This document shows, piece by piece, positions 36,619-48,114 of a DNA stretch of 64,000 nt (its first letter is position 1; each line of letters begins with the position of its first letter). The stretch is taken from NCBI GenBank assembly GCA_025738555.1, contig JAOVFP010000007.1:992001-1056000 (forward strand), written 5' to 3'. Position numbers and translations under genes: made by a program. The notes under the pieces were generated by a model. The model was not told the DNA's origin. It ran no database searches and saw only the letters and a program-made list of their open reading frames with translations. Source of the DNA: Cyathus striatus. Its lineage: Eukaryota > Basidiomycota > Agaricomycetes > Agaricales > Nidulariaceae.

Positions 36619-37316
36619 TAAATAGCTTAATGTTTGTAGTTAGGAATAATTACACCAAATAAATTGGATGTGGGTTTGCCAGACACGTTTTCATAATGAG
36701 ACAATGCCTCTTGTATGTATTGTGTTTGAATGATGAAAGGGGAATATAAACGGGGATGGAAAAGGGAAGTAATCTCTGTTCCTGAATTTTTTGAGCTGAA
36801 AATGAACTGAAAGAAACAGATGGGAGGAAAGGGAATGCACCTGAGTCAGAAAAACAGTAGATCCAGCTCATCTCATCCAAGTCACTAAACTTCGATACAA
36901 TGGAAGGTGTGCACTAATAATTGATGTTGTTCTTGATATATTAGAATCTGAATTATATGAGTACTACGTTATGACAGGATTTGAAATGAGAGGAGGTATA
37001 GAAGTCGAGATTTACGCCATCTTGACTTCTATAGAGTACCATTGTCAAACGAACATCTTACTAAGTATAATCCAATTAATACACATCACGACCAGTTCGC
37101 CCACACACGTGTAGTTGAAGGAACAAATGCGGAAAGATATATTACAGTTTTATCTTCGTTACAATTGCGCAAATTTTCAAAATCCAAGGTGATAAGGGGG
37201 AGAAGTGGGCAGTGGCGCTGAAATATACGAAGTAATACGGATGGTGATAATAAGTACTACGATGAGTGCATGATGTGGTATATAACAAAAAGTAAACGAG
37301 GAAAATAGTCCACCGT
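36619..37316. other. intergenic between glycopeptide-family gene and ILV2, no gene seen
   Basis: AT-rich, converging 3' ends. No feature recognised. Confidence 0.5.
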
Positions 37317-39533
37317 TCATGCTTTTTTGGATGACTGTATTGTCAACGATGGGTGTAGTATTTGCTCATGTAGAGCCTTACCCGATGGAACCTGACGAAA
37401 AAATAAGGTATCAGTCACTGAAATGATGAATGAATTGACAAGACAAACCATAGGAAGCACATGCTCGTTCTTCTCCACAATACACTCCATCACAACCGGC
37501 TTATTATTATCGTATTCCAAAAACTCCTTCATCTTGGCAGGCAACTCCTCCGCCGAAGTGCACCGAATAGCATGCATTCCCATCGCCTGAGCCAGAAGAA
37601 CAAAGTCCGGGTTAATCATCTGCGTATGCGCACGCCTCGCCTTATAGTACACATCCTGCAACTGCAGTACCATACCCTGGAATTCGTTGTTCAAAATCAA
37701 AACCTTCACACCGATACCGTACTGCGTTGCTGTCGCGAGCTCCATACCAGTCATCACGAAGGACGCGTCTCCATCGATGTCGATGACCATTTTCTCTGGT
37801 GCAGCGACTTTCGCGCCAATAGCGGCTGGGAGACCGAAACCCATTGTACCGAGACCACCGGAGGTAACCAACGTCCTGGGGTGCTTCCATCTGAAGTGCT
37901 GAGCGGCCCACATCTGATGCTGTCCAACGCCAGTAGAAATAATCACATCATCTTTCTTCTCCTTCGTCTGAAGCTCAAGCTCCTCAATAACCTGCTGAGG
38001 CTTCATCGGGGCACCCTTCTCCGCCTTGATGTACGTGAAAGGATAGTCCTTCTTCCACGATTGAATATCCTTGAACCAATCGTCTCTAGGAGAGTGTTTA
38101 ATCAAAGGAACGAGAACAGAGAGGCTTGCGATGACATCTCCGACGACAGGAATCTGCGCCTCGACGACCTTGTTGATATTCTTAGGCTGAATCTCGAAGT
38201 GGATGATACCACCACGTCCCTGAATAGCCGCGGCGTGAGCAGCAGGCGCAAATTTATCGATACTGCCCGTCACACGATCGTCGAATCGTCCACCGAGAGC
38301 AATAATAACATCCGCCTCCTGCATAGCAAGGTTCGCATACGCCGACCCATGCAAACCGAGCATATGCAGACTCTTCTCATCCGTCTCGTCGAATGCTCCG
38401 AGACCCTGCAGGGTCGTGCACACGGGGATGTTACCCTGTTCCGCAAGGGCAGCAAGAAGCTTAGGACCAGCAGGTGACGATAGAACTCCATTCCCCGCAC
38501 AGATGACAGGTCTCTGAGCCTGGTTGATCATCTGGGCAGCTTGACGGATAGCTATCTCGTCTACGGGGGAATCAGGCAGCGCCAATGGATTGGCGGGGAG
38601 ACCAAGGTGAATGCCCGGTGTCGTAGCTTTGAAAGGCAGAGGGGTACGTAGAATGTTAGCTGTAACGTCCTTTGGGAGATCAACGAGAACAGGACCGGGG
38701 CGACCAGAAGTAGCAATCTTGAACGCTTCGTTGATTCTCCGCGGGAGTTCGGCAACGTCTTGCACCATCACGTTCCATTTCGTACAGGAACGCGAGATAC
38801 CGAGGATGTCTGCTTCTTGGAATGCATCCGAGCCAATGGAAGATGTCGCCACTTGACCAGTGAACACGACGAGGGGGATTCCATCGCTCAGGGCATCTTG
38901 CATAGGTGTAACGACGTTTGTTGCTCCTGGACCTGATGTGACGAGGACGACACCGGGTTTGCCAGAAACGCGCGCGTACCCTTCTGCCATGTGACCCGCC
39001 CCTTGCTCGTGGCGGGGAAGAATGAACTCGAAGTGGGGGGAGTTGTAGATGGCATCGAACACGGGGAGAATAGCACCTCCAGGGTATCCGAATATCTGCT
39101 TAACGCCATGACGCAGCATCATCTCGTGGAAGATCTCTCCGCCAGTCAGACCGATAAACGAGTGATCTAGAGGTGCATTGGGAGCGGGACCTGCCAAGTT
39201 GGGGGGGAATCTGACTTTGTTCGGTATGGGTACCTGCTGGAATCCTGGTGCGGGTATTGGTCGTCTGTGAAGTGGATAGGAGTAACCGAGAATAGTTCAG
39301 TTGGATATAAATAAGTGACGACGATGAACGTACCCAGTAGGGGCGGGTGTCGCGTTATTTACGGTTGAACGACTTATTTTTCGAACATGCTCTCTCACTC
39401 TTGATTTTGCATCGACGATGGAGTTGTTGGGAGATGCGGATGAAGCAGAAGAGGTGGAGCGACACCTTACGAACGAAGGGGAGACTTTTGAAGTTGATCC
39501 GCGGATGGTAGCTGCTGGGATGGCTAAAGACAT
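37317..39533 (-). CDS. ILV2: acetolactate synthase catalytic subunit (mitochondrial)
   Basis: ThDP enzyme making acetolactate and acetohydroxybutyrate, the first shared step of valine, leucine and isoleucine synthesis. Exons: 39533-39334, 39264-37449, 37391-37317. MSLAIPAATIRGSTSKVSPS looks like a mitochondrial presequence; an ATG at 39686 would add 51 residues. Conserved blocks: GYPGGAILPVFDAIYNS, RHEQGAGHMAEGYARVSGKP (catalytic Glu), VTSGPGATNVVTPMQDALSD, SRSCTKWNVMVQDV, ALGGRFDDRVTG, GLGTMGFGLPAAIGA, and the ThDP/Mg motif GDASFVMTGMELATATQYGI ... NN. Inhibitor-site residues differ from yeast: GQVATSSIG (Pro192 to Ala), LGLHG (Met354 to Leu), QGMVLQLQDVYY (Trp586 to Leu and Phe590 to Tyr). 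Gly116-Ala117, Ala200, Lys251, Asp379 and Val583 are kept. Catalytic motifs are all intact, so it should be active. Confidence 0.97.
37659..37661 (-). other. ILV2: TTG (Leu) codon at the Trp586/Trp574-equivalent site of ILV2
   Basis: Read on the minus strand as CAG TTG CAG within QGMVLQLQ. Most acetolactate synthases have TGG here. Trp-to-Leu at this position is the classic broad herbicide-resistance change in plants and yeast. Confidence 0.9.
38847..38849 (-). other. ILV2: GCG (Ala) codon at the Pro192/Pro197-equivalent site of ILV2
   Basis: Read on the minus strand as GTG GCG ACA within GQVATSSIG. Sensitive enzymes have Pro; Ala here gives sulfonylurea resistance in yeast and plants. Confidence 0.9.
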
Positions 39534-39989
39534 CTTTTGAGAGGGTGTAAGGAAGGAAAGACAACCTGGACGCAAGCCAGGAGTATTGAGAGGGGAAAAC
39601 AGACAATGAGATGGTGGTTCAAGACGAGATGCTACCCTTGAAATGAAGTGCCTCTTCGTGCTCTGACTCGTTTTGATCCAATTCATCGGCCGACCCTGCT
39701 TTGATTCTGAGAAGTCCGATGAAGGGACTGGGAAAGTTCGACGTGTCGTAACTCGGGGTCGGCATCGGCGTGTTATGTCTAAATTAAAACCTCGGTCCTA
39801 TGAATCCGACGAGGTGGTGAAATGGGCTAAGGCGCGCTGAACTTTTGAACGCGGAGAGTTACAGTATGGTCATAAGCTAACTATTGAAGCGTAGAAACAC
39901 CAGCTATTGTAACGTTAGGGACAACCTTGGTCAGAATCGTGAGCGAGCAGCGATCTTGTATGTCGGTGGATGTGCCACCGTTGAAGTCA

Positions 39990-41070
39990 AATTGAAGCCA
40001 CAAGCGATTCCGTTTCGCACACAATAGCCTGCAATACAAGTTGACGCGCTGACATGACGATCCGACGAGTCACATGCCTCGGATGGAGGCCATTGAATAC
40101 TACCAGAACCTGCGAGGCTGCAGACCAGTTATCAGCAGGAACTTCCGTTCCGTTATCATGCGAAACGTTGCACTTAGCGGCAACGCGAGGGAGAGACATC
40201 TAAATTATTCTTAGCTGACGTGAGGAAATGAGAAGCCGATGAGTCACGTACCTCGGATGGAAGCTATTGACTCTCGAGGAATACTAAAACATGCAAAGCT
40301 TCAGACCAATATATAAGTGGCAGAAATTTTAGCTATCAGACGAACGTTCTCATCTATCGAAAAATGAGGGTTCCTATCTGTACGGGGTACGTGTATGGCG
40401 TGTAGAGTCGATATAGGGGCCGTCGTGGAGGGTTGGATGGTTGGACGGGTTATCCGAGGGATGGTGAATCTCTTCTGAGGGCGAGGAAATGTGAGAACCT
40501 TTAAGATGATAGAAGACCTGCAAACAAAGTATATACGTAATGAGACCTTGAAAAACTACGACGAAGAGTTCGTACATTTGAAAGAAAACGCACTAACAAT
40601 GTCTTGATCCTTCCCTGAATTCACCTCTCAGCTTGAACCAAACGATGAACCAGACATCGAAAATAATGCCCCAATTTCAATCAAACCATTACTCCACCAG
40701 CACAAGCATACCAAGGGTACACAGCAATTTGAGTGCATGAGTCCGATGGATCACAAGGACCACAGGGTATATCGATCGTAAAATTATTCAATATGGAACC
40801 AGATCGAAAAATCTTCCTTCTCAAAGGTTGGTACCATTATGTTGATTATATGGCGAGATCAAGTCCTGCCATCATGGATTCCCGGAGAGAAAAGTCAAGT
40901 AATAGTGGTCCATTGGGTTGTACGTGAGATTGAGATATCGTGCAGCTTTGAAAGAGAAGAGAACGGAGAGAAAACAGGTGCATGGAGAGTAATTGAGTTA
41001 GTATCAAAATCACGCTGGATTGAAGATAACGTACAATAACTTTACCGACCCTCCGAAAGATGAGGGTTCA
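39990..41070. repeat. dispersed repeat, copy 1
   Basis: Shares long stretches with 48115-48970, for example GAGTGCATGAGT, TCACAAGGACCACA, CTTCTCAAAGGTTGGTA and GTGAGATTGAGATATCG. Inside it a unit of about 195 bp around CCTCGGATGGA occurs twice (about 40076 and 40252). Not coding. Probably a transposon remnant or segmental duplication. Confidence 0.65.
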
Positions 41071-41483
41071 TGATCCTCGGGTCTGCAGGCCCAGGTCTTG
41101 TGCGTAGTGTACTAAACACTTGGACCGTTAACTACACGATCCACCCACTACATAAAGGCAGACAAAAAACAATGGTGGGAAGTGTAATTTCCGAGGCCCC
41201 CACCCCACCCGTACTAAGAAATCCATGTGGTTCACAAGTCGACTTAACACTTTCCGATTTCGTTCAAAGATCTCAGAAACGTACAAAAGGTGTGAGGTAC
41301 TCCTCTCATTTACTGCAGGCTAGTTCTGAGACTACTCTTCTATTTACTTAAAACTGAAGAATTATTTCTTTAGTCTTTCAGAAACATTCAGGCTGGTCCC
41401 ACATTGTCTCAGAAATTTTGCTTGAGCTGTGCTCACAAAATCCTATCATCTTTGTCAAAATTCTATTTCAACCACAATCTACG

Positions 41484-42400
41484 ATGTTCTTTACTACTCG
41501 CCTTTATTGGCCATCCTTATTGTCAGTTCAGTCTGCACTATGAATAGTTTACCCGTACCCCCCGGGGAGTCTTCACAACTCGAAAGGTGAGAATGATCAT
41601 ATTAGCAAAATACGTTGTCAGTTCTAATTCAACCCACTACTAGTTCTGACCAATGTGACTCTAGCTGTATTAGCAAGTGCATTGAGGAGTGCACGAAATG
41701 CAAAGCCCGGAAAAAAGGCTCCGACTAAAATGCAATGGATAAAATCGTCAATCGCGATGTAACTGAGCTCGTAAGGTATGGTATTCCCACAAACATTCGC
41801 AATTCTACTAACGTATTGTTCCCTTAAGTTGTGACCAGTACTCCAGCTGTATCGGAAAGTGTATTGGGGAGTATGCGGAAGATCCAAACTGTATAACTAC
41901 TGGAAGAAGTGCGATGTATTATTCGATGGTCCTAATGCAAAATCTGGTAAGGCTCTTACTAAGCAACCTCAATCCAATGATGAGTCGAACTTGATGCATC
42001 TGAGCTCGAAAGGTGCAACTTACTATGTCGCATAAAGTTGGAGCCTTTCTATTTTTTTTTGTCTTCAGTCGTGAAAAATACTCTAGCTATATCAGCAAGT
42101 GCATGGAGGACTATGCAGAGGGATCTAACCGAACAAACTGCTGGAGAATGTGTGATGTGTTAGTGATGCGTTGGTTGGTGAGCCTGCTATTGGTATTGGT
42201 ACGTCTGTCGTCTCTCTCTTCATTCCGACACTAATCCTACTTTGCAGTATTAGTGATAGGCAGAAGTGTAAGCGAATGTCTTCTCGTTTTTTTTTGTTTC
42301 TCCACCTTTACTATCGCTTTCCACCGCATCTGGCCGTCCCTTTTCGTGGCTGTTGAGTATTGAATGTGTGTCACGATGAAATTTTCGAATCGTAAACCCA
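41484..42400 (+). pseudogene. decayed cysteine-rich secreted-protein gene with three tandem exon units
   Basis: Three similar exons, each behind its own intron, start at about 41644, 41835 and 42069. They encode CDSSCISKCIEECTKC, then YSSCIGKCIGEYAEDPNC, then YSSYISKCMEDYAEGSN followed by NCWRMCDV. Unit 2 continues NYWKKCDVLFDGPNAKSG in another frame, one base short of the alignment with unit 3. Each unit ends near a (A/G)AG|GT(A/G) donor after a CTGAGCTCG(T/A)AAG-like sequence (the lead exon ends CTCGAAAG|GTGAG). The lead exon has a hydrophobic stretch (LLAILIVSSV) before MNSLPVPPGESSQ, but an ATG for it (41484) is in a different frame. A TAA at 41726 ends unit 1. The picture is a tandem-exon gene for a small secreted protein, now broken. 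No family recognised. Confidence 0.5.
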
Positions 42401-42649
42401 TTCCTGGTGCGTCATTTAGAGCATCCTTCTTCGACAATTGCCTGAATCTTGGAACGAGTGACTACCCACTTGAAAACGGAAAAAACGAAAAAGTATTCAC
42501 TCCGAAAATGAAACGTAGCCACATACTGGTCAACAGTACGAGCTCGAGACAGGGGGATAGTAAAGTCTTTAAAGTGTTTAGATCTCCATTCTCCAATTGC
42601 TTCCTGATCTTCAATACATACATCCCCCATGGTCTCCTTAGAACTTAAC

Positions 42650-43190
42650 TAAAGTAGTGGGCTGTGCCGCTTGTTGGCCTTATTCTTTATTTTTCAACAT
42701 GGCATTGAATACAAGCTATTTTTCACTTACATTCACACATGGGTATATTATGGGTTACAGGTAATGTGAAGCTGACCTTCACCTGTACTGCTTGCACCCT
42801 TACCTGTAGCCTGTGCTTTTCCTTACATGAGAGCCCACCAAGACATCAAGAGATAATTATGTAGGCCTGAGGTACAAGATATTGCTGAGGTTTTGTAGTT
42901 TGAACTTTGAAGATATTTCTTATACAAGCTATTCCTAAGATGAAGATGTAGGACACTTTCTGCTCACAAAAATACTGGTTATAATTTTTGTACTTAGTTT
43001 AAATCAATAAATAATAGGTGTCATACACACAAGAGATGGAGGAATGTAAGGATGAAGAAAAGAGACAGGGGAGTCGTACATTAGGAAGTTAGAAGAACAA
43101 GAGTGAAGAGCGGGAAATACTGAACAATTTAAACTCAACTGCACAGCATAAAATTCTCCGCATAACCGCAAGATTCTGGTGCACCCCATA
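42650..43190. repeat. CpG-poor transposon remnant
   Basis: Opens with GTAGTGGGCTGTGCCGCTTG, closely matching GTAGTGGGCTTTGCTGCTTG at about 18667. A nearly CpG-free stretch of about 400 bp follows. No coding potential. A palindrome CTACCTTAAAAGGTAG at about 43197 has a relative at about 17381. Confidence 0.5.
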
Positions 43191-43849
43191 ACCCTACTAC
43201 CTTAAAAGGTAGTTGGAATTATACCCCCGTGAGGGTTGTGCTATACAATCGATGAGTTTCGCATCCTCTTTCCCTTATATTCAAGACAACACGACACGTG
43301 AGTGTTGAATGGATTACACGACCAAGTCTAAAGTTCTCCACTATTAGTTCCTGCGCAAGAGGAAAGTACTGATGACCGCGTACATAGCAAGCATAGAAAA
43401 GTAATCAGGCTATGAATGGACCCAGGTTGATATTATTCGGAATAGCGTTGTATAACATGCAGCCACTTACACTGAGCTTCGACAGCCCCACCACATTCAC
43501 TAAAGAAACCGCTGATAGAGGTTCTAGTCAGTTATTCATGTCTATTATCCTCAGTGATGCTCACCGAATAAACATATGTAATAAATGACTCCTAGTTAAT
43601 TATGTTAAAACTTTTCGAATTTTTGTATTTTCAACAGTCTTTACCATCCTTTATGACAGTGTTCGCCATTGTTGACTTGCCTCCTCTCTTATCTGTAAAG
43701 CTCATTAGCAGAGTATCTAAAATAATTAAATGGATCTGCTACTAACAAGCATGGTACGCAGGAGGTAACATTAAAAACATCATAACTATCAAAGTGGGTC
43801 CTCATTAGCAAGAACTATTGTCTCAAGAACCACTCTCACCCGCATCGTA
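43190..43849. other. intergenic, no gene seen
   Basis: AT-rich, with no recognisable gene apart from a possible 3' tail of the DUF6533-like gene to its right. Confidence 0.4.
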
Positions 43850-44782
43850 ACCCATCAGTAAGCCCCATGTTGCCACCTCCATTGTAATTCTTCCACTTGT
43901 TGCAAGGCATCCATTTATATGACTCGGAAGAAGGCCCTGCAAATCGACTTAGTAGTGATTTGATAAGTATCAGAATGGATATCTGTTTCTCTAGAGTTTT
44001 TGGTTTACGAACACGTAAGAGAACTTCCGAGAATTCCGTCGAGGACGAATGATGGCACTACGGTACCAATAATGAAGTACACAGCTAATAGGATGGTGAT
44101 TAATTTTGCCTTTTGCCAGACTGCCCAGACGCGCAAAGTTAATATGGCTGTGATTATCGGCAGTAAGAATTAGATAATTTTATGTCGCAAGAAATGGATA
44201 CTAACTTTCAGCGGCTGTCATTCCGGTCAGGAGAGACCCTGAAAATACAAATATGGATTAGACAAATTTAGTACGTGCTCAGAGATAACTAATTAGAAGT
44301 TTACATATGATAGCCCAGTATAGCGACTTGCATGTATGCGAAGAAAGGGAGGGGAAGCATTGAACTGCATTTAAGTCAGAATGGGGCCTAGATTCCAGCC
44401 GATTCGACCTACCCACTACGTTTAATGAGGCATCGATATACGCATTATATCTCACAAAGACATATAACACTTTTACAACGCTCCATTGTGGCGACCTCCA
44501 GATGTAGGTTACTTCCTTGTCCAGTGTGATAAGATGCTCGAATACCTATGATTAAAAATGTCAAAATTTGCACATCGTATATGAGAAGACATACCCAAAG
44601 AGCTAAGCTCGCCACTTATAGTGGATGGAATTTAACATATGCAATGGGCCTACGGTTAGCTACATACCATGAAAGTACTGAGATAATGATGAATGGAAGT
44701 CTTCGCCAAATGGTTAAAAACGTACCGCGACATTCTGCATGTGCCCTAGGGAAACTAGAACAGTTTGGGAAAGGGGCTCCAT
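43850..44782 (-). pseudogene. DUF6533-type multi-pass membrane protein gene, probably damaged
   Basis: Exon 1 (44782-44726) encodes MEPLSQTVLVSLGHMQNVA. A tiny exon at about 44614-44595 gives ASLALW, and exon 3 (44545-44413) gives VFEHLITLDKEVTYIWRSPQ and WSVVKVLYVFVRYNAYIDAS, the hallmark start of the agaricomycete DUF6533 family. A later exon gives ILTLRVWAVWQKAKLITILL with AVYFIIGTVV. The acceptor of the tiny exon (ATAAG|TGGCG) is one base short of keeping phase (GTGGCG expected), and the C-terminal exons are hard to recognise. The family has several TM helices and unknown function, possibly receptor-like. A sequencing error or an odd splice could restore it. Confidence 0.55.
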
Positions 44783-44789
44783 TGTAGCA

Positions 44790-45806
44790 ACAGACAACAG
44801 GAAAGCTATAACTGTGTCTCCTACTCACTGCCACCTTAAGTACTGAAGGATAAAGCCACGCTTTATGTTGCAACACGACGCAAATATGTTGAAGCTCCAT
44901 GTGCTTTCCGCAGAAGGAAGTTGAGAACGCATATAGCAGTGAGAAATATGACTTTCCTAAAAACATTCATCTGATTATCAGTGTTGCAGTGCATCATAGA
45001 TGTGATGGGGCGTTCAGAAGTTCTTTAGCAGAGTTTATCTAAAATTCCTGTAGAATGCCATGCGGGGGTGAAGTAAACACGCAGAGTATTCTGATAATAA
45101 CAGTATTTCCTAGTAGTGTACGTCGGGGCGTCCAGTGCAAGATAGATCTGAGAACCTAACGACCATGGGATTATGAAATACTTTGTGGGCCGTGCATAGT
45201 CATTTTGCAAGAAGGAATGACAAAATTGGCGTCGCTGATGATCTACATAGACGAATCTGTTCTAATAAAAGCCGCTCGAACCCACTACCGATTTCCGTAG
45301 TACGTTGTTAAGTCCACCGCTTATAAGATAAAAATCTAGTGCAGGATCCACATGTGCGCCTAAGACTATTTTCGATAGATTTGAATTTCCAGACTAATGA
45401 AATCATTGTGATAGCACTGTGTAGTGTTCTGTTGGAAAGACAGCGACCGGTTAGTATACCTAGTTAAATTGGTAGTAAAATGGCTGCGTTAATACCAGGT
45501 GAACGCTTGAAGCTTGACATTGAATTTACAGCTGGTATACATCGTGGATAAAGATCGCGATGATTGTATAAAAAAAGATATTATCATCTTTGATTGTGAA
45601 GCTCGTTTAACCGCATAAGGTTAAATGGTCGGTTACTTGAGAAAAAAGCTTCCCAATCTTATCCTACCTTCTTGTCGCAAAATAAGTGGATGAGAACCGC
45701 TACGTTCCATTTTATAGGGAATAAGAGCGCGATATGATGCACAAAGGTGACTGTTACGTGCGTAAAATGATTCAATAGAGAGCACGCACTTGAGTATGCA
45801 GTAAAG
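44790..45806. other. intergenic, no gene seen
   Basis: About 1 kb of AT-rich DNA with no family signature on either strand. Confidence 0.4.
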
Positions 45807-45808
45807 TA

Positions 45809-47978
45809 TGGCGTTCGAACTGCACATTTATTCGGGTGCCGCGCTACTTCGTGATGCCCGCGCCACTTCTGGGGGACCAACCCAACTTAGCGCGCTACTT
45901 TTCGTTGGTACCGCGCCATTTTCTCTTGACTGTCAGCGCGCGACTTTTCGTTGGTACCGCGCCACTTTCTTTTGACTTTGTCTCGACTTACCGCCCTTTC
46001 GCAGTTCATCCAAGCGCTACTTTGTTTTTTTTTTTTGTCCCGCGCCACTTTCTGAAATCCCTCAGCGCCACTTTTTGCAGCCAGATAACTCAAGTTCTCC
46101 AAAATATCAAAAATTACTAAGTTAAATGAAATATATTATATACTACTAGAAATAATACTAGCATACAGTGTCTTTTACTTGTATAAAATACTTATTTTCG
46201 ACTAAGGCGGTGTGAACAAGGGTGTATGTATAAGTAGATCGCATTACGTAAAAGATGGGGATGCAAAAAATGCGCTGGCAGTCTCGAACACCACAGGATA
46301 CGTCAAGCCCCAATAAAGACAAGACCCTCACGAATCCCGGCAACAACACAAAGACACCCATCTGAAAAATGCTTCGCAGTCAGCCATGTAGCTCCCTTCT
46401 AAGAGCGGATGGTTCGGTAGTGGCGACCAAAGGCACAGAAAGACGAAGGGCGGGGTTGAATATGGGAACATGGAGCGCTAAATTCAACATAGCCCAGAAA
46501 TAATGGTAAAGGTTGAACCACTGGCATCTTGTCCCACGAATAAATTGAAAATAAACAATAAGTCAGTACTTGGTGGGAGAAGTTGTAACTGAGCACGAAC
46601 CTATGAGAACAGAGGACCTTAAACCAACTAGAGCAATTCACATTTGCTCGTTTCCGACAACCCTGCGACCTGAGCTGGAAATGGAGCGACTAGAAGAGAG
46701 ACAGAACGAGTATAGAGGCCAAGATGATCGAGCGTAGAGGAAGCATAGCACAGAGCAACTTTGAGGCCTGACTGGGACTGCTGGCAATGGCAGCAGAAGA
46801 CGAAATGCTAGCTCGAGTGCTGGCAATGGAGGCCGCTGGCAAACAATGCAAACTAACGCGTACATAAGAGTACATATTTGTGTCTATTTAATACCACGTG
46901 CATAATGTTGTTTATCTCCCACGGTACACCGCCAATTCTGAGTTCCGATTCTACTCTACCGCTTACCGCTTGACACGCAGCGCCGAACACCCACACTCGT
47001 CTACACTCTTTCCCATTGCCCTACATTGTCTTTCCCTATTTTCTATGTGCTCCCTACACACCAAACCCCCGAAGCCTTAACCATAACATCCTACCCCTTC
47101 CACAAATGCCACCATCAAATAGGCAGACTCTCAATTCTTTATTTCAGATTACTTCGACAAATTGTGTGGCCAGCGGCCTCTGGTTCATGGTTAGTAGAAT
47201 TTTAGGGGTGCTGATTATAACGTGCGTATATATGCGAAGGTTTTTGTTTCTTCTACACGATTTACTTATGTATATCAGACCCCTCCTCCCCGCGGCACTC
47301 CCTCCCTACACGGCATGCCCCCGGCTCCTAGAGACACACTTCGGCTGCATCCCTCCTCCAGCATCTTATACAGGATGACGGAGAGCCGCTCAGTTGAGTG
47401 TTATGACCCCACTTCCTAGCTCGTTCCCCGCTCGTCTACCGTATCAACACATCGTTTCGCGGCATTCAGCTCGGGATCTCATTGCTTATGCATATCTGAC
47501 GGACTGCCGGTGCATTGTGTAATGATCGCTCCCGCCTTTTACGTAATGTGGTTTACTTGTACGCCCTCGCTCTCATACCACCTTTAGTCAAAAATAAATA
47601 TTTTATACAATTAAAAGACACTGTAGACTAGTATTATTTCTAGTAGCATATAATATATTTCATTTAACTTAGTAATTGTTGATATTTTGGAGTACTTAAG
47701 CTATCTGGCTACAAAAAGTAGCGCTGAGTGAACTCAGAAAGTGGCGCGCGGGACAAAAAAAACAAAGTAGCGCTTGGATGAACTGCGAAAGGGCGGCAAG
47801 TCAAGACAAAGTCAAGAGAAAGTGGCGCGGTACCAACGAAAAGTCGCGCGCTGACAGTCAAGAGAAAATGGCGCGGTACCAACGAAAAGTAGCGCGCTAA
47901 GTTGGGTTGGTCCCCCAGAAGTGGCGCGGGCATCACGAAGTAGCGCGGCACCCGAATAAATGTGCAGTTTGAACGCCA
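45809..47978. mobile_element. 2,170-bp element with TIRs of about 400 bp
   Basis: The left arm (45809 to about 46215) and right arm (47978 to about 47577) are inverted copies over about 400 bp. They start TA|TGGCGTTC(G/A)AACTGCACA and pass through ATTCGGGTGCCGCGCTACTT. The arms contain internal short repeats built on TTTTCGTTGGTACCGCGCCA, and a T8-T12 run of differing length. TA flanks both ends (45807-45808, 47979-47980). The 1.36-kb centre has no transposase motif. Two open frames antisense to the arms are arm artefacts. Confidence 0.85.
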
Positions 47979-48114
47979 TAGTAAAGTATTGACATCGAAG
48001 CTCTTGTTCCACTCCACCATGCTTCAATCTGGAAAGGCTGTTAGAACATTTAAGATGGATAGATGTGATTGAAGAAATGTCAGACATGTGAAAAATGATC
48101 GAAAACATCTCATC

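Noticed and set aside
37461..38477. 338-codon open frame on the plus strand
   Set aside because: Exact antisense of ILV2; a shadow of its codon bias.
39808..39856. tRNA-like 5' half (GACGAGGTGGTGAAATGG)
   Set aside because: No matching acceptor 3' strand and no B-box downstream.
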